The notes beneath the pieces were generated by a model that saw only the letters and a program-made list of their open reading frames with translations, was not told the origin of the DNA and did no database searches. A stretch of 64,000 bases of DNA from an uncultured Phycisphaerales bacterium (GTDB taxonomy: Bacteria > Planctomycetota > Phycisphaerae > Tepidisphaerales > Tepidisphaeraceae), in assembly GCA_903871935.1 (NCBI GenBank), contig CAIQIQ010000029.1:1-64000 (forward strand). Direction: 5' to 3'. Position numbers and translations under genes: made by a program. Below are positions 19,835 to 29,300 of the stretch, piece after piece. Within the stretch, counting starts at the first letter, position 1; each line of letters opens with the position of its first letter.

Positions 19835-20422
19835 ATGAGAGCGATGTTCGGGCTGGTGGGTGTTCTTGTAACCATTGGCGTACTCGCGATGATTTGGAGC
19901 TACAACACTGTGCCGATTGTGCAACAGAGCCAGGTTACACGCAGCCAGGTGGAGCAGATCGCGGGCGTTGACCAGAGCGGTGCGCGGGTGACCCAGACAG
20001 TGGTTTTCCAGCCAATCACCACCCAGGGCAAGTTGATGTACCTCCTGGTACAGTGGATACGGCCCCGCAGTTCCTATGGCGACTTCTACGGCATCGCCCC
20101 TGGCGACATCGTCGAGACCATCGGGCCGCAGAACGTTCGCGATATCGGCGATGAAGTGCTGGCCAAGTCACTGGCCTACGAGGCGTACCAGCGGCAATGG
20201 GATCTGGTCATTATCAGGAACAACAAGCGGTTTGTCCTTCCGCGCGATTCCGCGGCGGCGGCGGGCCAGTTGCCAGCACCCCCGGCCCCATCTGCTGCGA
20301 CGTCCGGAACACCTGCGGCCGCCGCTCCGACCGGTGCACAGCCCGCCCCGGAGCCCCAGAAGACCGGCAACCCTCTATATGACCAACTCAACGCGATACG
20401 TAAGTACAATGAAGATAAGTGA
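19835..20422 (+). CDS. Small membrane-anchored protein with PDZ-like segment
   Basis: A 195-residue protein. Residues 5-22 form one N-terminal transmembrane helix (FGLVGVLVTIGVLAMIW), followed by a periplasmic region. Residues about 85-135 (YGIAPGDIVETIGPQNVRDIGDE through WDLVIIRNNKRFVLP) resemble a PDZ domain: a GLxxGDxI-like loop, then a strand ending in a hydrophobic-basic pattern. The tail is Ala/Pro-rich. GspC-type secretion proteins share this layout (TM plus PDZ), but the similarity is too general to assign. A GCGAGG ribosome site lies 6 nt upstream, and a CATAAT box sits at 19806-19811. Confidence 0.65.
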   Translation: MRAMFGLVGVLVTIGVLAMIWSYNTVPIVQQSQVTRSQVEQIAGVDQSGARVTQTVVFQPITTQGKLMYLLVQWIRPRSSYGDFYGIAPGDIVETIGPQNVRDIGDEVLAKSLAYEAYQRQWDLVIIRNNKRFVLPRDSAAAAGQLPAPPAPSAATSGTPAAAAPTGAQPAPEPQKTGNPLYDQLNAIRKYNEDK

Positions 20423-20500
20423 TTGCGTCGGCTCCTGCACCAACCGAGCTCTGCCGCACTTCTGGCTCTGTTGCGGCAAAGCTGATAACCTTTACCCGTG

Positions 20501-21337
20501 ATGAGTAACCCGTTACCCAGCAGATTCACCCTGGATGACCTGCGCGAAGCCCGCCGCAACGGCAAGAAGCTTGCCATGTTGACGTGCTATGACTTCACCA
20601 TGGCACGGTTGATGGAGGAATCAGGCATTCGCCTCATCCTCGTTGGCGACTCGGCTGCCAGCGTGATTCTCGGGCATGACTCCACCATCCCGGTTTCCCT
20701 GAATTTCATGATCGAGATCACCAAGGCAGTGCGCCGAGGCGCTCCCCGCGCCTTCCTGATCGCTGATATGCCCTTTGGCAGCTACCACGCCTCAACTGCA
20801 GCCGGCGTGCGTAGCGTGTGCCGAATGGTCAAGAACACCAACTGCGACTGCGTGAAGATCGAGGTAGCGCCGAGGCATACGATACTGGTGCGCCGCCTGG
20901 CAGACGCCGGCGTGGCAGTGATGGCACATCTTGGTCTTCGGCCGCAGGCAGTGGCCGTACTCGGGGGATACAAGGCTCAGGGCAGAACCCGTCCAGCGGC
21001 CGACGCCATCGTCAAGCAAGCGCTGGCATTTGAGCGCGCCGGTGCTGTCGCGATTCTGCTTGAGGCTGTACCTCCGGACGTCTCTCAACAGGTTGTAAAC
21101 GCCGTGGGCGTACCTGTGGTTGGCTGCGGCGCGGGCCCTGCGTGCCATGCACATGTGGTGGTCACCCACGATATGCTCAAGCTGACGCCGCGGGCACCGA
21201 AGTTCGTTCCGGTCCTCGCGGATATGGCGGCGGGAATGAAAGCGGCCTTCGCCGGGTATATGGATCAGATAGCAAGGGAACAATACCCCGGCCCGGAACA
21301 TGCTTATTCGATGCTGCACGACCCGGCAAAACGCTAG
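20501..21337 (+). CDS. panB: 3-methyl-2-oxobutanoate hydroxymethyltransferase
   Basis: The first step of pantothenate synthesis: it transfers a hydroxymethyl group from 5,10-methylene-THF to 2-oxoisovalerate. The 278-residue product is slightly longer than the E. coli enzyme (264). Conserved elements are TCYDFTMARLMEESG, the Mg-binding VGDS and IADMPFGSY motifs, the VKIE motif (Lys and Mg-binding Glu), HLGLRPQ, and the catalytic Glu in AVAILLEAVP. The usual GIGAG-x3-DGQ segment is altered to GCGAGPACHAH. The start may be the GTG at 20498 or the ATG at 20501; no clear ribosome site is visible. panC is not adjacent. Confidence 0.9.
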   Translation: MSNPLPSRFTLDDLREARRNGKKLAMLTCYDFTMARLMEESGIRLILVGDSAASVILGHDSTIPVSLNFMIEITKAVRRGAPRAFLIADMPFGSYHASTAAGVRSVCRMVKNTNCDCVKIEVAPRHTILVRRLADAGVAVMAHLGLRPQAVAVLGGYKAQGRTRPAADAIVKQALAFERAGAVAILLEAVPPDVSQQVVNAVGVPVVGCGAGPACHAHVVVTHDMLKLTPRAPKFVPVLADMAAGMKAAFAGYMDQIAREQYPGPEHAYSMLHDPAKR

Positions 21338-21417
21338 CAGGCCCGTCGCTCGGTACAGCATTTGCGGACACTAGGGGCAAGGTTCCCGGGGATAAACAAC
21401 CAAAGGAGAACACCGCC

Positions 21418-23022
21418 ATGCTTTATCGGACACGATCATCGTCTGCTGCCGCCAGTGCACTGGCACTGGCCGCGTTCCTGGGGATTAGCGTTTTCGCACC
21501 AGCCCCTGCACGGGCTGAAACTCCGGTCCCAAATGGCAAATCGGTGGAGGCGGTCGAGGATCTCTCCCGTACTTTCCGTAGCGTCGGCAAGGAAATCGAG
21601 CCCTCGGTCGTCAACATCAAGGTCCACAAGACCATCGAACCAGTGCGGCGCAACGCGCCCGACGGACCGGCAAACGGCCCATCTTTCCGCCATTTCTTCG
21701 GACCGGGCGCGCCCGGCGGATCCGGCGGCGATGACGAGGACGATGGTTCGGGAATGCCCGGACTCCCCGGGTCTCCATTCGGCGGCGGTGAGCAGATCGG
21801 CCAGGGCTCCGGCGTGATCATCGCCGTTGACGGAAACACCGGCTACATCGTCACCAACAACCATGTCGCCGGCGATGCCGACGAGATGGAGATCGCTTTG
21901 TACGATGGCCGCAACATCACTAATGCCAAACTCGTAGGCACAGATCCCCGCACCGATCTCGCAGTAGTCAAGATCGAGGCCAGCAACCTCAAGGCGGCCA
22001 GGTGGGGCAACTCTGATGATCTTGATAAGGGAGATTGGGTGCTGGCCTTTGGCTCACCCTTCGGCTACGTCGGCTCCATGACCCACGGCATCGTCTCGGC
22101 GACCAACCGTACCGACCTCCAGATCATCCCACAGGGATACGAAGCCTTCATCCAGATCGATGCCCCGATCAACCCGGGCAACTCCGGCGGCCCACTGGTC
22201 AACGTCCACGGCGAAGTGGTCGGCATTAACACAGCGATCGCCTCGCGCACCGGCGGATTCCAGGGAATTGGCTTTGCCATTCCCTCCAATCAGGCCAAAC
22301 AGATCTACACGATCCTTCGCGACAAAGGCAAGGTGGTCCGCGGCTGGCTGGGCGTGAGCATCGCTTCGGTATCCAGCGCGGATACGCACAATGTTGCCAA
22401 GAGCTTCGGCTATGAGGGCAGCAAGGGTGTGCTGGTCCAGCAGATCTTGCCTAACACGCCGGCCAGCGGCAAACTCCAGGAAGGTGACATCATCACCGCG
22501 ATCAATGGCAAGAATGTCAATGGTTCCAATGAGCTGCGCAACCAGATCGCCATGATGGCCCCCGCTACGGAAGTGAAACTCGATTTCTTCCGCGATGGCA
22601 AAATGCAGCAGACAACCCTTAAGCTGGGAGATCAGCCCGCAAATATGGCAAGCATAGGTCAGCCCGGAGCGCATCCTAAAACTCCCGAGCCGGCCCAGAA
22701 TGACTCCCCCAAGATCGGGCTGACACTTGAAAACCTGACGCCCGAAATCGCCCAACGCCTTGGATTGGGCGAAGAACAGCACGGCGCCATCGTCTCCCGA
22801 GTTGTCCCAGGCTCGCCGGCCGCCCACGCGCAAATCCATATTGGTGATGTGATCTCCAAGGTCGGCGCGGAACCCGTCACGAGCGCCACCGAAGCCATTG
22901 CGGCGATCAAATCGCATGACCTCCGCAAAGGTATCCGACTGTACGTGGTCAGCCCGGGTGGAGCGCGTTTCGTCTTTGTGCAGGCCGTCGATAAAAAGGC
23001 CAATGGCGGTACAGAGCAGTAG
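21418..23022 (+). CDS. degP: Periplasmic HtrA/DegP-type serine protease with two PDZ domains
   Basis: A trypsin-like periplasmic protease/chaperone for misfolded envelope proteins, 534 residues. It has a signal peptide (residues about 1-36, ending ARAETP) and a catalytic triad of H149 (TNNHVAG), D180 (DPRTDLAVVKI) and S256 (NPGNSGGPLVN). PDZ1 (about 300-395) contains GVLVQQILPNTPASGKLQEGD; PDZ2 (about 430-530) contains GAIVSRVVPGSPAAHAQIHIGD. A Gly/Asp-rich loop (about 95-120) precedes the protease domain. The start at 21418 has AAAGGAG at the right distance; the in-frame extension to 21142 overlaps panB and lacks a signal peptide at its start. Confidence 0.95.
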   Translation: MLYRTRSSSAAASALALAAFLGISVFAPAPARAETPVPNGKSVEAVEDLSRTFRSVGKEIEPSVVNIKVHKTIEPVRRNAPDGPANGPSFRHFFGPGAPGGSGGDDEDDGSGMPGLPGSPFGGGEQIGQGSGVIIAVDGNTGYIVTNNHVAGDADEMEIALYDGRNITNAKLVGTDPRTDLAVVKIEASNLKAARWGNSDDLDKGDWVLAFGSPFGYVGSMTHGIVSATNRTDLQIIPQGYEAFIQIDAPINPGNSGGPLVNVHGEVVGINTAIASRTGGFQGIGFAIPSNQAKQIYTILRDKGKVVRGWLGVSIASVSSADTHNVAKSFGYEGSKGVLVQQILPNTPASGKLQEGDIITAINGKNVNGSNELRNQIAMMAPATEVKLDFFRDGKMQQTTLKLGDQPANMASIGQPGAHPKTPEPAQNDSPKIGLTLENLTPEIAQRLGLGEEQHGAIVSRVVPGSPAAHAQIHIGDVISKVGAEPVTSATEAIAAIKSHDLRKGIRLYVVSPGGARFVFVQAVDKKANGGTEQ

Positions 23023-23045
23023 CTGCCATTCCGAATCCGAAACAT

Positions 23046-23090
23046 CGTGCAGAAGGCATGTAGTTGTCGCCTCTGCACGATGCCTTTTTT
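23046..23090 (+). terminator. Terminator after the HtrA gene
   Basis: AAGGCAT (23053-23059) can pair with ATGCCTT (23080-23086) directly before a T run, or an 11-bp stem CGTGCAG(A)AGGC/GCCTCTGCACG (23046-23081) can form first. Both lie 24-30 nt after the stop codon. The two hairpins are mutually exclusive. Confidence 0.7.
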
Positions 23091-23107
23091 GGAGTTAACC
23101 AGGTCCG

Positions 23108-23947
23108 CTATGTCCTGCTATCCACTTTGTAGGCAAGGTGTGGAGCAATTCCCATATGCTCGCGTACCGCACGTGCAAACGTGGCCTGCCTTTGCAGTGA
23201 TTGCGATACACGATTGTAGAGCAGCGCCGACACCATGGTCAGTACGAATAGCGACACACTCCCGGTTACCAGATACGCCCCCGAAATCGGCTGTTCAGAA
23301 GTCATTGGTATTACGCCGATGCCCAGCAGGGTCGTCGCCAGGTACGCCCCGATCCGCAGGTTGCGAGCCCGACGGACCAGTTGCCGACCTGGTACACCAG
23401 CCGCGCACTTCTCCAAGATCCGCAGTTTCAGGCATTCTCCCAAGAACCAGACCAGCGCCCCCGCAAGAAAGAACACCACGAGCATGCCCCTGGCGGGACG
23501 GGTGACGTTCGTGCTCAACAGGATAGCCGGCAGAACCATCACCGCGCCACTCAGCGCCATAATCAGGCCGCACACCCTGCGCCGAGCCGCACTGTATGGA
23601 GCACCCGCATCGTACCGTCCGGACGCGTCGAGCGGAGCAAGCTGCCTGGCTGCCACAGCGCTCAGCGCCACGGCCGAGACAAAAGCGAACGCCTCCACGG
23701 TCACGCTGCCATGGGATATCAGCACACCAGCAACGCATGCCAACAGCGATGCCAGAGTGCACCAGGCTTGCGTTCGCAAACCCGCGATAGTTTGCTCGAT
23801 GAACCTCGGATTGTCGCTGCGAGCGGCCACGACCGATAGCGATTTGCTGATGTCCATCCCGCATTCGGGACACTTCCCCGTGCTATTCCGTCCGCGCAGA
23901 CTCGAAGCGCAGCGCTCACACACCGTGTCCTGATCAATCTCTTCCAT
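23108..23947 (-). CDS. Zinc-ribbon multi-pass membrane protein, unknown function
   Basis: A 279-residue protein. The N-terminus carries two CxxC pairs (VCERCASSLRG and KCPECGMDIS, residues about 9-35), a classic zinc ribbon, and is followed by several hydrophobic helices (TLASLLACVAGVLI, FVSAVALSAVAA, LIMALSGAVMVLPAILL, LVVFFLAGALVWFLGE, YLVTGSVSLFVLTMVSALLY). The start at 23947 has GAGGG 8 nt upstream; the longer ORF to 24004 adds nothing recognisable. Similar zinc-ribbon membrane proteins are common and uncharacterised in planctomycetes. It is divergent from purF. Confidence 0.7.
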   Translation of the reverse strand: MEEIDQDTVCERCASSLRGRNSTGKCPECGMDISKSLSVVAARSDNPRFIEQTIAGLRTQAWCTLASLLACVAGVLISHGSVTVEAFAFVSAVALSAVAARQLAPLDASGRYDAGAPYSAARRRVCGLIMALSGAVMVLPAILLSTNVTRPARGMLVVFFLAGALVWFLGECLKLRILEKCAAGVPGRQLVRRARNLRIGAYLATTLLGIGVIPMTSEQPISGAYLVTGSVSLFVLTMVSALLYNRVSQSLQRQATFARAVREHMGIAPHLAYKVDSRT

Positions 23948-24068
23948 GGCGGAAGCCCTCACAGTCTGCGAACGCACGCGTACAACCTGCCTCCACGCTC
24001 GCATACAATCGATAGTGGTATGGTATCCGCGGGCTCGGCTTATGCAAGCAGGATTACCTCCAGCCCGG

Positions 24069-24096
24069 TTGACCCATCCCAGCGGTTCGCTACACT
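24069..24096 (+). promoter_or_regulatory. Sigma70-type promoter of purF
   Basis: TTGACC (24069-24074), a 16-bp spacer and TACACT (24091-24096) lie about 105 bp upstream of the purF start. The pair is nearly the same as that before eno. Confidence 0.55.
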
Positions 24097-24202
24097 CCTA
24101 TCTTGATGCAGGGCCAAGGGCCAAAACGCCCGTGGTGATGCAGCAATCCCATAGACGGACCACAACGTACATTCGGTCTTTTCACCAGAGCGGAGATAAG
24201 CC

Positions 24203-25648
24203 TTGGCCGAGCCATTGGACGAGCTTTTCACTGAGTACGAGAAGAAGGAGAAGTGCGGGATCTTCGGGATCTGGGGCACGCGTGAAGCTTCGCAGATCTG
24301 TTACCAGGGTCTCTTTGCGCAGCAACATCGCGGGCAGGAATCGGCCGGCATCGTCGTTGCCAATGAGAATGAACTTGTCGCTCATGTCGGTATGGGCTTG
24401 GTCGCCCAGGTGTTCAGTCAGCGGATCCTGAAGGAGGATCTGGCCGGACATGCCGCTATTGGGCATGTCCGCTATTCCACCACAGGGGCCAGCAAACTGG
24501 CGAATGCCCAACCGCTTCTGCGCCGTTACGCCATGGGCCCGGTGGCGGTTGCCCACAACGGCAATCTGATCAATGCCCAGCTCCTCCGGCGTGAGTATGA
24601 AGATGCTGGGCATATCTTCCAGAGCACGACCGATACCGAGGTCATCGTCCACCTCCTGGCCAAGCCCTCGCATATGGACAAGCCTGACGCCTTGGCTTGT
24701 TCGTTGCGGCACCTGCAAGGGGCATTCAGCCTGCTGTTCCTGTATCCCGACCGCATGGAAGCCGCTCGTGATCCGTGGGGCATTCGCCCATTGGCACTGG
24801 GAAAGACGGTCGATGGCTGCTGGGTCGTCGCTTCCGAGACCTGCGCCTTCGACGCGATCGATGCAACCTACATTCGCGATATCGAGCCGGGCGAGATCGT
24901 CCGCATCGACGAGCACGGCTTGCACAGTCGCTTCTTCGATAAGCCGGCCGACGAACGGGCAAAGTGCGTCTTCGAGCACGTCTACTTCTCCAACCCGGCC
25001 AGCAAGGTCTTCGGGCAGACGGTTCATCTGGCACGCGAGGCCATGGGCAAACAGCTTGCCCGCGAGGCGCCTGTTGAGGCGGACTATGTGATGCCCATGC
25101 CAGACTCGGGGCGTTCGGCAGCCTTGGGCTATGCGAAGGAATCGGGAATTGCGTTTGAGGAAGGGATCGTCCCCAACCGCTTTGTCGGCCGGACGTTCAT
25201 CCTGCCCAATCAGAAACAGCGCGACAAGGCGGTCGCGATGAAGTTGAACATCATCCCGGATGTGGTGCGCGACAAACGCATCGTGCTCGTGGAAGACTCG
25301 ATCGTGCGCGGCACGACGACGCGATCGAAGATGCGGGCCATCCGGCGGGCGGGGGCAAAGGAAATCCATCTCCGCGTGAGCTGTCCGCCGATCCGCCATC
25401 CCTGTTTCTATGGCATCGACTTCCCGACCAGCGAGGAGTTGATCGCACATAACCGAACCGTGGAGCAGATCCGCCAGTTCCTGGAGATCGACAGCCTTGC
25501 CTACCTTTCCATCGATGGCATGCTCTCGTGCCTGAACGACGACAAACGCCATTACTGCACGGCATGCTGGTCGGGCAAGTACAAGGTGCCGGTCGAGGAG
25601 CAGGTATCGAAGTTCAGCTTTGAACGAGACCAGTTGCGGATGTTCTAG
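24203..25648 (+). CDS. purF: Amidophosphoribosyltransferase, Fe-S type
   Basis: The first committed step of purine synthesis: PRPP plus glutamine gives phosphoribosylamine. An N-terminal class II glutaminase domain has its nucleophile at C18 (CGIFGIWG), which must be freed by removal of a 17-residue propeptide. The phosphoribosyltransferase domain has the PRPP loop RIVLVEDSIVRGTTTR. Four cysteines (C255, C401, C452, C455, the last two as CTAC) match the [4Fe-4S] ligands of the Bacillus-type enzyme. The start is a TTG with GGAG 7 nt upstream; the first in-frame ATG would lie after the nucleophile, so TTG is compelling. The stop shares a CTAG with the convergent gene. Confidence 0.96.
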   Translation: MAEPLDELFTEYEKKEKCGIFGIWGTREASQICYQGLFAQQHRGQESAGIVVANENELVAHVGMGLVAQVFSQRILKEDLAGHAAIGHVRYSTTGASKLANAQPLLRRYAMGPVAVAHNGNLINAQLLRREYEDAGHIFQSTTDTEVIVHLLAKPSHMDKPDALACSLRHLQGAFSLLFLYPDRMEAARDPWGIRPLALGKTVDGCWVVASETCAFDAIDATYIRDIEPGEIVRIDEHGLHSRFFDKPADERAKCVFEHVYFSNPASKVFGQTVHLAREAMGKQLAREAPVEADYVMPMPDSGRSAALGYAKESGIAFEEGIVPNRFVGRTFILPNQKQRDKAVAMKLNIIPDVVRDKRIVLVEDSIVRGTTTRSKMRAIRRAGAKEIHLRVSCPPIRHPCFYGIDFPTSEELIAHNRTVEQIRQFLEIDSLAYLSIDGMLSCLNDDKRHYCTACWSGKYKVPVEEQVSKFSFERDQLRMF

Positions 25649-26235
25649 GCGGCCTCCGGATTCCTCGGGCGAAAGCGTCGCACCTGCGCTTCGGTCACCA
25701 GCATGTCCACCGCCATATCGCGCGGGGACATCGGGATGCCTTCAATCACCTGCAATTCAAAGCCCAACCCACAAGTGATCGCCTTCACGCGCGGATCTGC
25801 CAGGAAACGATCGTAGAATCCGGCGCCTCGGCCAATACGCTCGCCAGCCGGTCCAAAGCCCAACCCTGGAACCAGCACCAGGTTGATCTCGCCGGGATCG
25901 ACAGGAGTGCCGGGTTCCGGCTCCATCACTCCGACTGAGGTTCGCCGTTTGGCCTCCGCCAGCGAGCGGATCTCAACCGCCTGCATGGAGTGGTCTTGCA
26001 TCTTCGCCACAGGCACCAGCACACGTTTGCCATTCTGCCACGCATCCGCTGCGATTGCCGAGGTGTCGGCCTCGCTGGTCATGCTCACGAACAGCATCAC
26101 AGTGCGGGCCTGCTTATATTCAGGAAGGCCCAGCACGTGCCGCGTGATGGCTGCGCTTGCCGTGGAGCGGTCCTGCGGATCCATGGCACGGAGGCACGCC
26201 TTGAGCACTTCGCGGACGGCGGATTTGTCAGGCAT
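25645..26235 (-). CDS. 5-formyltetrahydrofolate cyclo-ligase
   Basis: Converts 5-formyl-THF to 5,10-methenyl-THF with ATP, protecting the folate pool. The 196-residue product has the family pattern: a basic N-terminal helix (KSAVREVLKACLR), VMLFVSMTSEADTS, a KRVLVPVAKM strand, and the C-terminal signature LVLVPGLGFGPAGERIGRGAGFYDRFL, with the Gly-rich ATP/Mg-binding stretch. The start at 26235 is preferred; the ORF reaches 26265. It is tail-to-tail with purF, with the stop codons overlapping in one CTAG. One-carbon metabolism links the two functionally. Confidence 0.93.
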   Translation of the reverse strand: MPDKSAVREVLKACLRAMDPQDRSTASAAITRHVLGLPEYKQARTVMLFVSMTSEADTSAIAADAWQNGKRVLVPVAKMQDHSMQAVEIRSLAEAKRRTSVGVMEPEPGTPVDPGEINLVLVPGLGFGPAGERIGRGAGFYDRFLADPRVKAITCGLGFELQVIEGIPMSPRDMAVDMLVTEAQVRRFRPRNPEAA

Positions 26236-26308
26236 GTCCGAAGTCCATGTAGAGCGGCCCTTCACTCAGTAAGTCCGCCGTAGAACCACCCATGTTCGCA
26301 TCCAACGG

Positions 26309-26343
26309 GCGAGGCGATAGTGCATTCAGCACTATCGCCTCGC
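26309..26343 (-). terminator. Perfect 15-bp hairpin downstream of the giant gene
   Basis: Left arm 26309-26323 and right arm 26329-26343 are perfect complements around a 5-nt loop. It lies 50 nt past the stop of the 14.9-kb gene and 74 nt before the cyclo-ligase start. No T run follows on either strand, so it may be a Rho-assisted terminator or a 3'-end stabiliser. Confidence 0.6.
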
Positions 26344-26392
26344 ATAACCTGATCACTGGCTTATGAGCCACTGTGTCTCGGGTCACGGCCGA

Positions 26393-29300
26393 TCAGGGGA
26401 TTACCTCCCAGATCAACGGGCGATTGCCCGGACCAAATGTTCCCGCGGCAAACATCGGCTCATCCACGACCTGCGACTGGTTGATCTTCAGTACTCCGGT
26501 GTCATTCATGACATGCACCACGGCGGTCGAGCCGACCGGAACGTTCAACAGCGACACCTTCCCCACTAGCGGGGCCGAAATACTGCTGTTGACCACATAT
26601 GCCGGTTGGCTCTGTCCTGCCGGCACCTTCTTGCCCGTAACGGTCAGTGATCCAAGCTTCGCGCTGGAATTGGTGACGGCGGCCCGGGTGATCACATTAT
26701 CGCTAAAGGCCCGGTCCACGCCGACCAGCACCTCGCTGTTCAGCAGCGACGCGATGGTCATCGTCTTAATCCCGTTCTGCGCCTGGATGCGACTGTTGTT
26801 CAGTGCACCCTTAAGCGACATGGTCGTAATCATACCATCGACACGCAGGTCCAGAGCATTGACGTCATGGCTGAGAGTCAACTTGGCAAGTGAAATGCCC
26901 TGAGGATTAAATCCAGAGCGAATACTTCCCGTGATCGAGCTTGCCGCAATGGTCCCGATCGAGGTTGTGGCGGAGATATTGCCCTGGATCGCACCGGTTA
27001 CGGTGACTGTCTTCATCGTTCCGGCCGACACATCCGCCTGGAAGTCGCCGGCAACAAACACCGGCGCGTTCTTCTTGCTTCCAGTGATCTTCAACGTGCC
27101 AAGGGAGGTCGTCTGCAGCACGTCGGGTATCCCGTCGCCATCAATCCATTGCATCAGAGTCAAAGACTTAAGTGCCAGACTCCCGGTGTCGATGCTGCCA
27201 TCATGCACCTGCAGGAATTGGATCGCGACTGAACCCGAAGCAAGGCCAGTGCCCAGATTGACGTCACCTTCAAGGCTGACCGCGACACCACTGATTTGCT
27301 TCAGCGGGCCGGCACAGGTAATGCCATTCAGGTGATACACACCATCGCCAGTGCCCTGCTTCACGGTGATTGTCAGCACAGACTTCATCGTCGTGCCCGT
27401 GAGCGTGAGCTGGTTGCTGGTGTCGAGCATACCTGTTCCGCCACCGGTCAGCCGGAATGTGACCTGGTCGCCGTTAATCGACACCGTCACTGGAGTTGAA
27501 CCAATGGCCGTGCCTGTACCCGGCGGTGTCACGGGCTCATCAGGCAGGATGGTGTCGTTGCCGCCACCGCTGTCTACAGTGTCGTTCGCATCGGCGTAAA
27601 TGGTATCATCGCCCAGGCCACCGGAAAGGCTGTCACCCCCGGGGCCGCCGCGGAGCACGTCATTGCCATCCTCACCATAGAGCGAGTCGTTGCCGGCGCC
27701 ACCAACAAGGGTGTCGTCGCCGGCGCCGCCGAAGACCGCAGCACCTTGAATGCCAGACCCGATGACAACCAGATCGTCGCCATTGAGTGCCAGGACTCGG
27801 ATGCTGCTCACGGCGCTAACGGCAGTAAGCGTCTCCATGCCATTGACAATCGTACGGATGTTCGATCCCTGGAGCATAAGCTCGATGGTATCGTTGCCAT
27901 CGGAACCACTTACGAGCAATTCTGATCCGACCAGCGCCACAGGGCTGATGTTCACGTTGGCGGATCCGAGGTTGCCGCCGGCCAGTTTCCCACCTTCGAC
28001 GGTGCGAACCGGATTGGGCGACTGCACTGTGACGGTGTAAACGCCGTTGTCGGTGTAGTCCCAATGCCCGCCAGGTCCTCCAATGGCAAACTTGACCGTC
28101 TGGGATGCCTCGTCGTTCCCACCGATGACGAATGAGTCAAAGGTGGCAGGAATCGATACGCCGCCAGCCTGCCCGAGGGTAATCACGCCATCCTCTTGCA
28201 GCGTGCTTGAGGTGATGGAATCCCCAGAGGTAAACCTGACGGTGACATACATATCCGAATCGCCACCGGCCGGATTCTGGACGCTTACCAGTCTCGCGGT
28301 AACCGGCGATACGACAATCGCCACGTTAAACGTGCCTGCGGAGACGGGATTTGCCACGTTGCCGCTGAGGTCCTTGATCTGACCGGGCTGCACGTTGATC
28401 TGATAGGTGCCATTGTCCCATGCACTCCACATCCCTCCTGGAGGAACGATGCGGTACGTTGCCGAAACCGTCGGACCACTGACCGGAGCCACGGCGGGCG
28501 CACGGTATTGAACGGGGATCACCGTGCCATCGGGCGCAATAACCACGACATTGCCGTCACCCAGCGTACTGGCATCGACGGCCGAGTTATCTGACCAGTT
28601 GATGGTGAAATCGTAGAAGGTGCCACCCTTGGTCGTCACATTAGGAGCCTGGATGGAACCCACCACGGGCTTCTGCGTATCGGCCGGGACTGCAACGGTC
28701 ACTGTGCCCAGCGTGCCGGCTGCAACAGGATTGCCGCCTGTATCCAGCACCTGGCCGGCCTGCATAGAGACCGTCCAGACGCCATTGCTTGCCATGTCCC
28801 ACGCTCCGGCGGGACCTGTGAACACATAGGTGGCAACGCGAACGGTGGTGTTCACGCCGCCAACCGACGAAACCGAGGTCGGGCTGAGCGTCGTTCCATC
28901 ACTCGTACGCGTGATAAGCAGATCATTTACATCAATCGTTGCGGGATTCATCGCGCCATTGTCGGTATAGGTGACAGTAACGCTGATGGTGTTGACGCGG
29001 TTGGTGACACTCGGCACGGGCGTCATGGAGGCAATAGGCGGAATATCATCAACAAGACCACTGATCACGAGGGTACCGAGGGTGCCGCCTGCGACGTAAT
29101 TGGGCACAGGAGCTGTATCGGCCACCTGATTGGAGTTCATCGAGAATACATAGCTTCCGGCGTCGGAAACATCCCAGGTGCCTCCGGGCGGTATGATCGA
29201 ATAGATCCCCACAACCGTCCGGGCATTGCCGGCAGGCGTTGCCGACATGAAGTGGGCCGCCTGGTCGTAGCCATTCGGACCGGTGACGCGGACATCGGTG

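Noticed and set aside
21142-21417. N-terminal extension of the HtrA ORF
   Set aside because: It overlaps panB in another frame and would bury the signal peptide; the ATG at 21418 has a strong ribosome site.
24182-25552. 456-codon minus-strand ORF opposite purF
   Set aside because: purF is certain; the antisense frame has no domain features.
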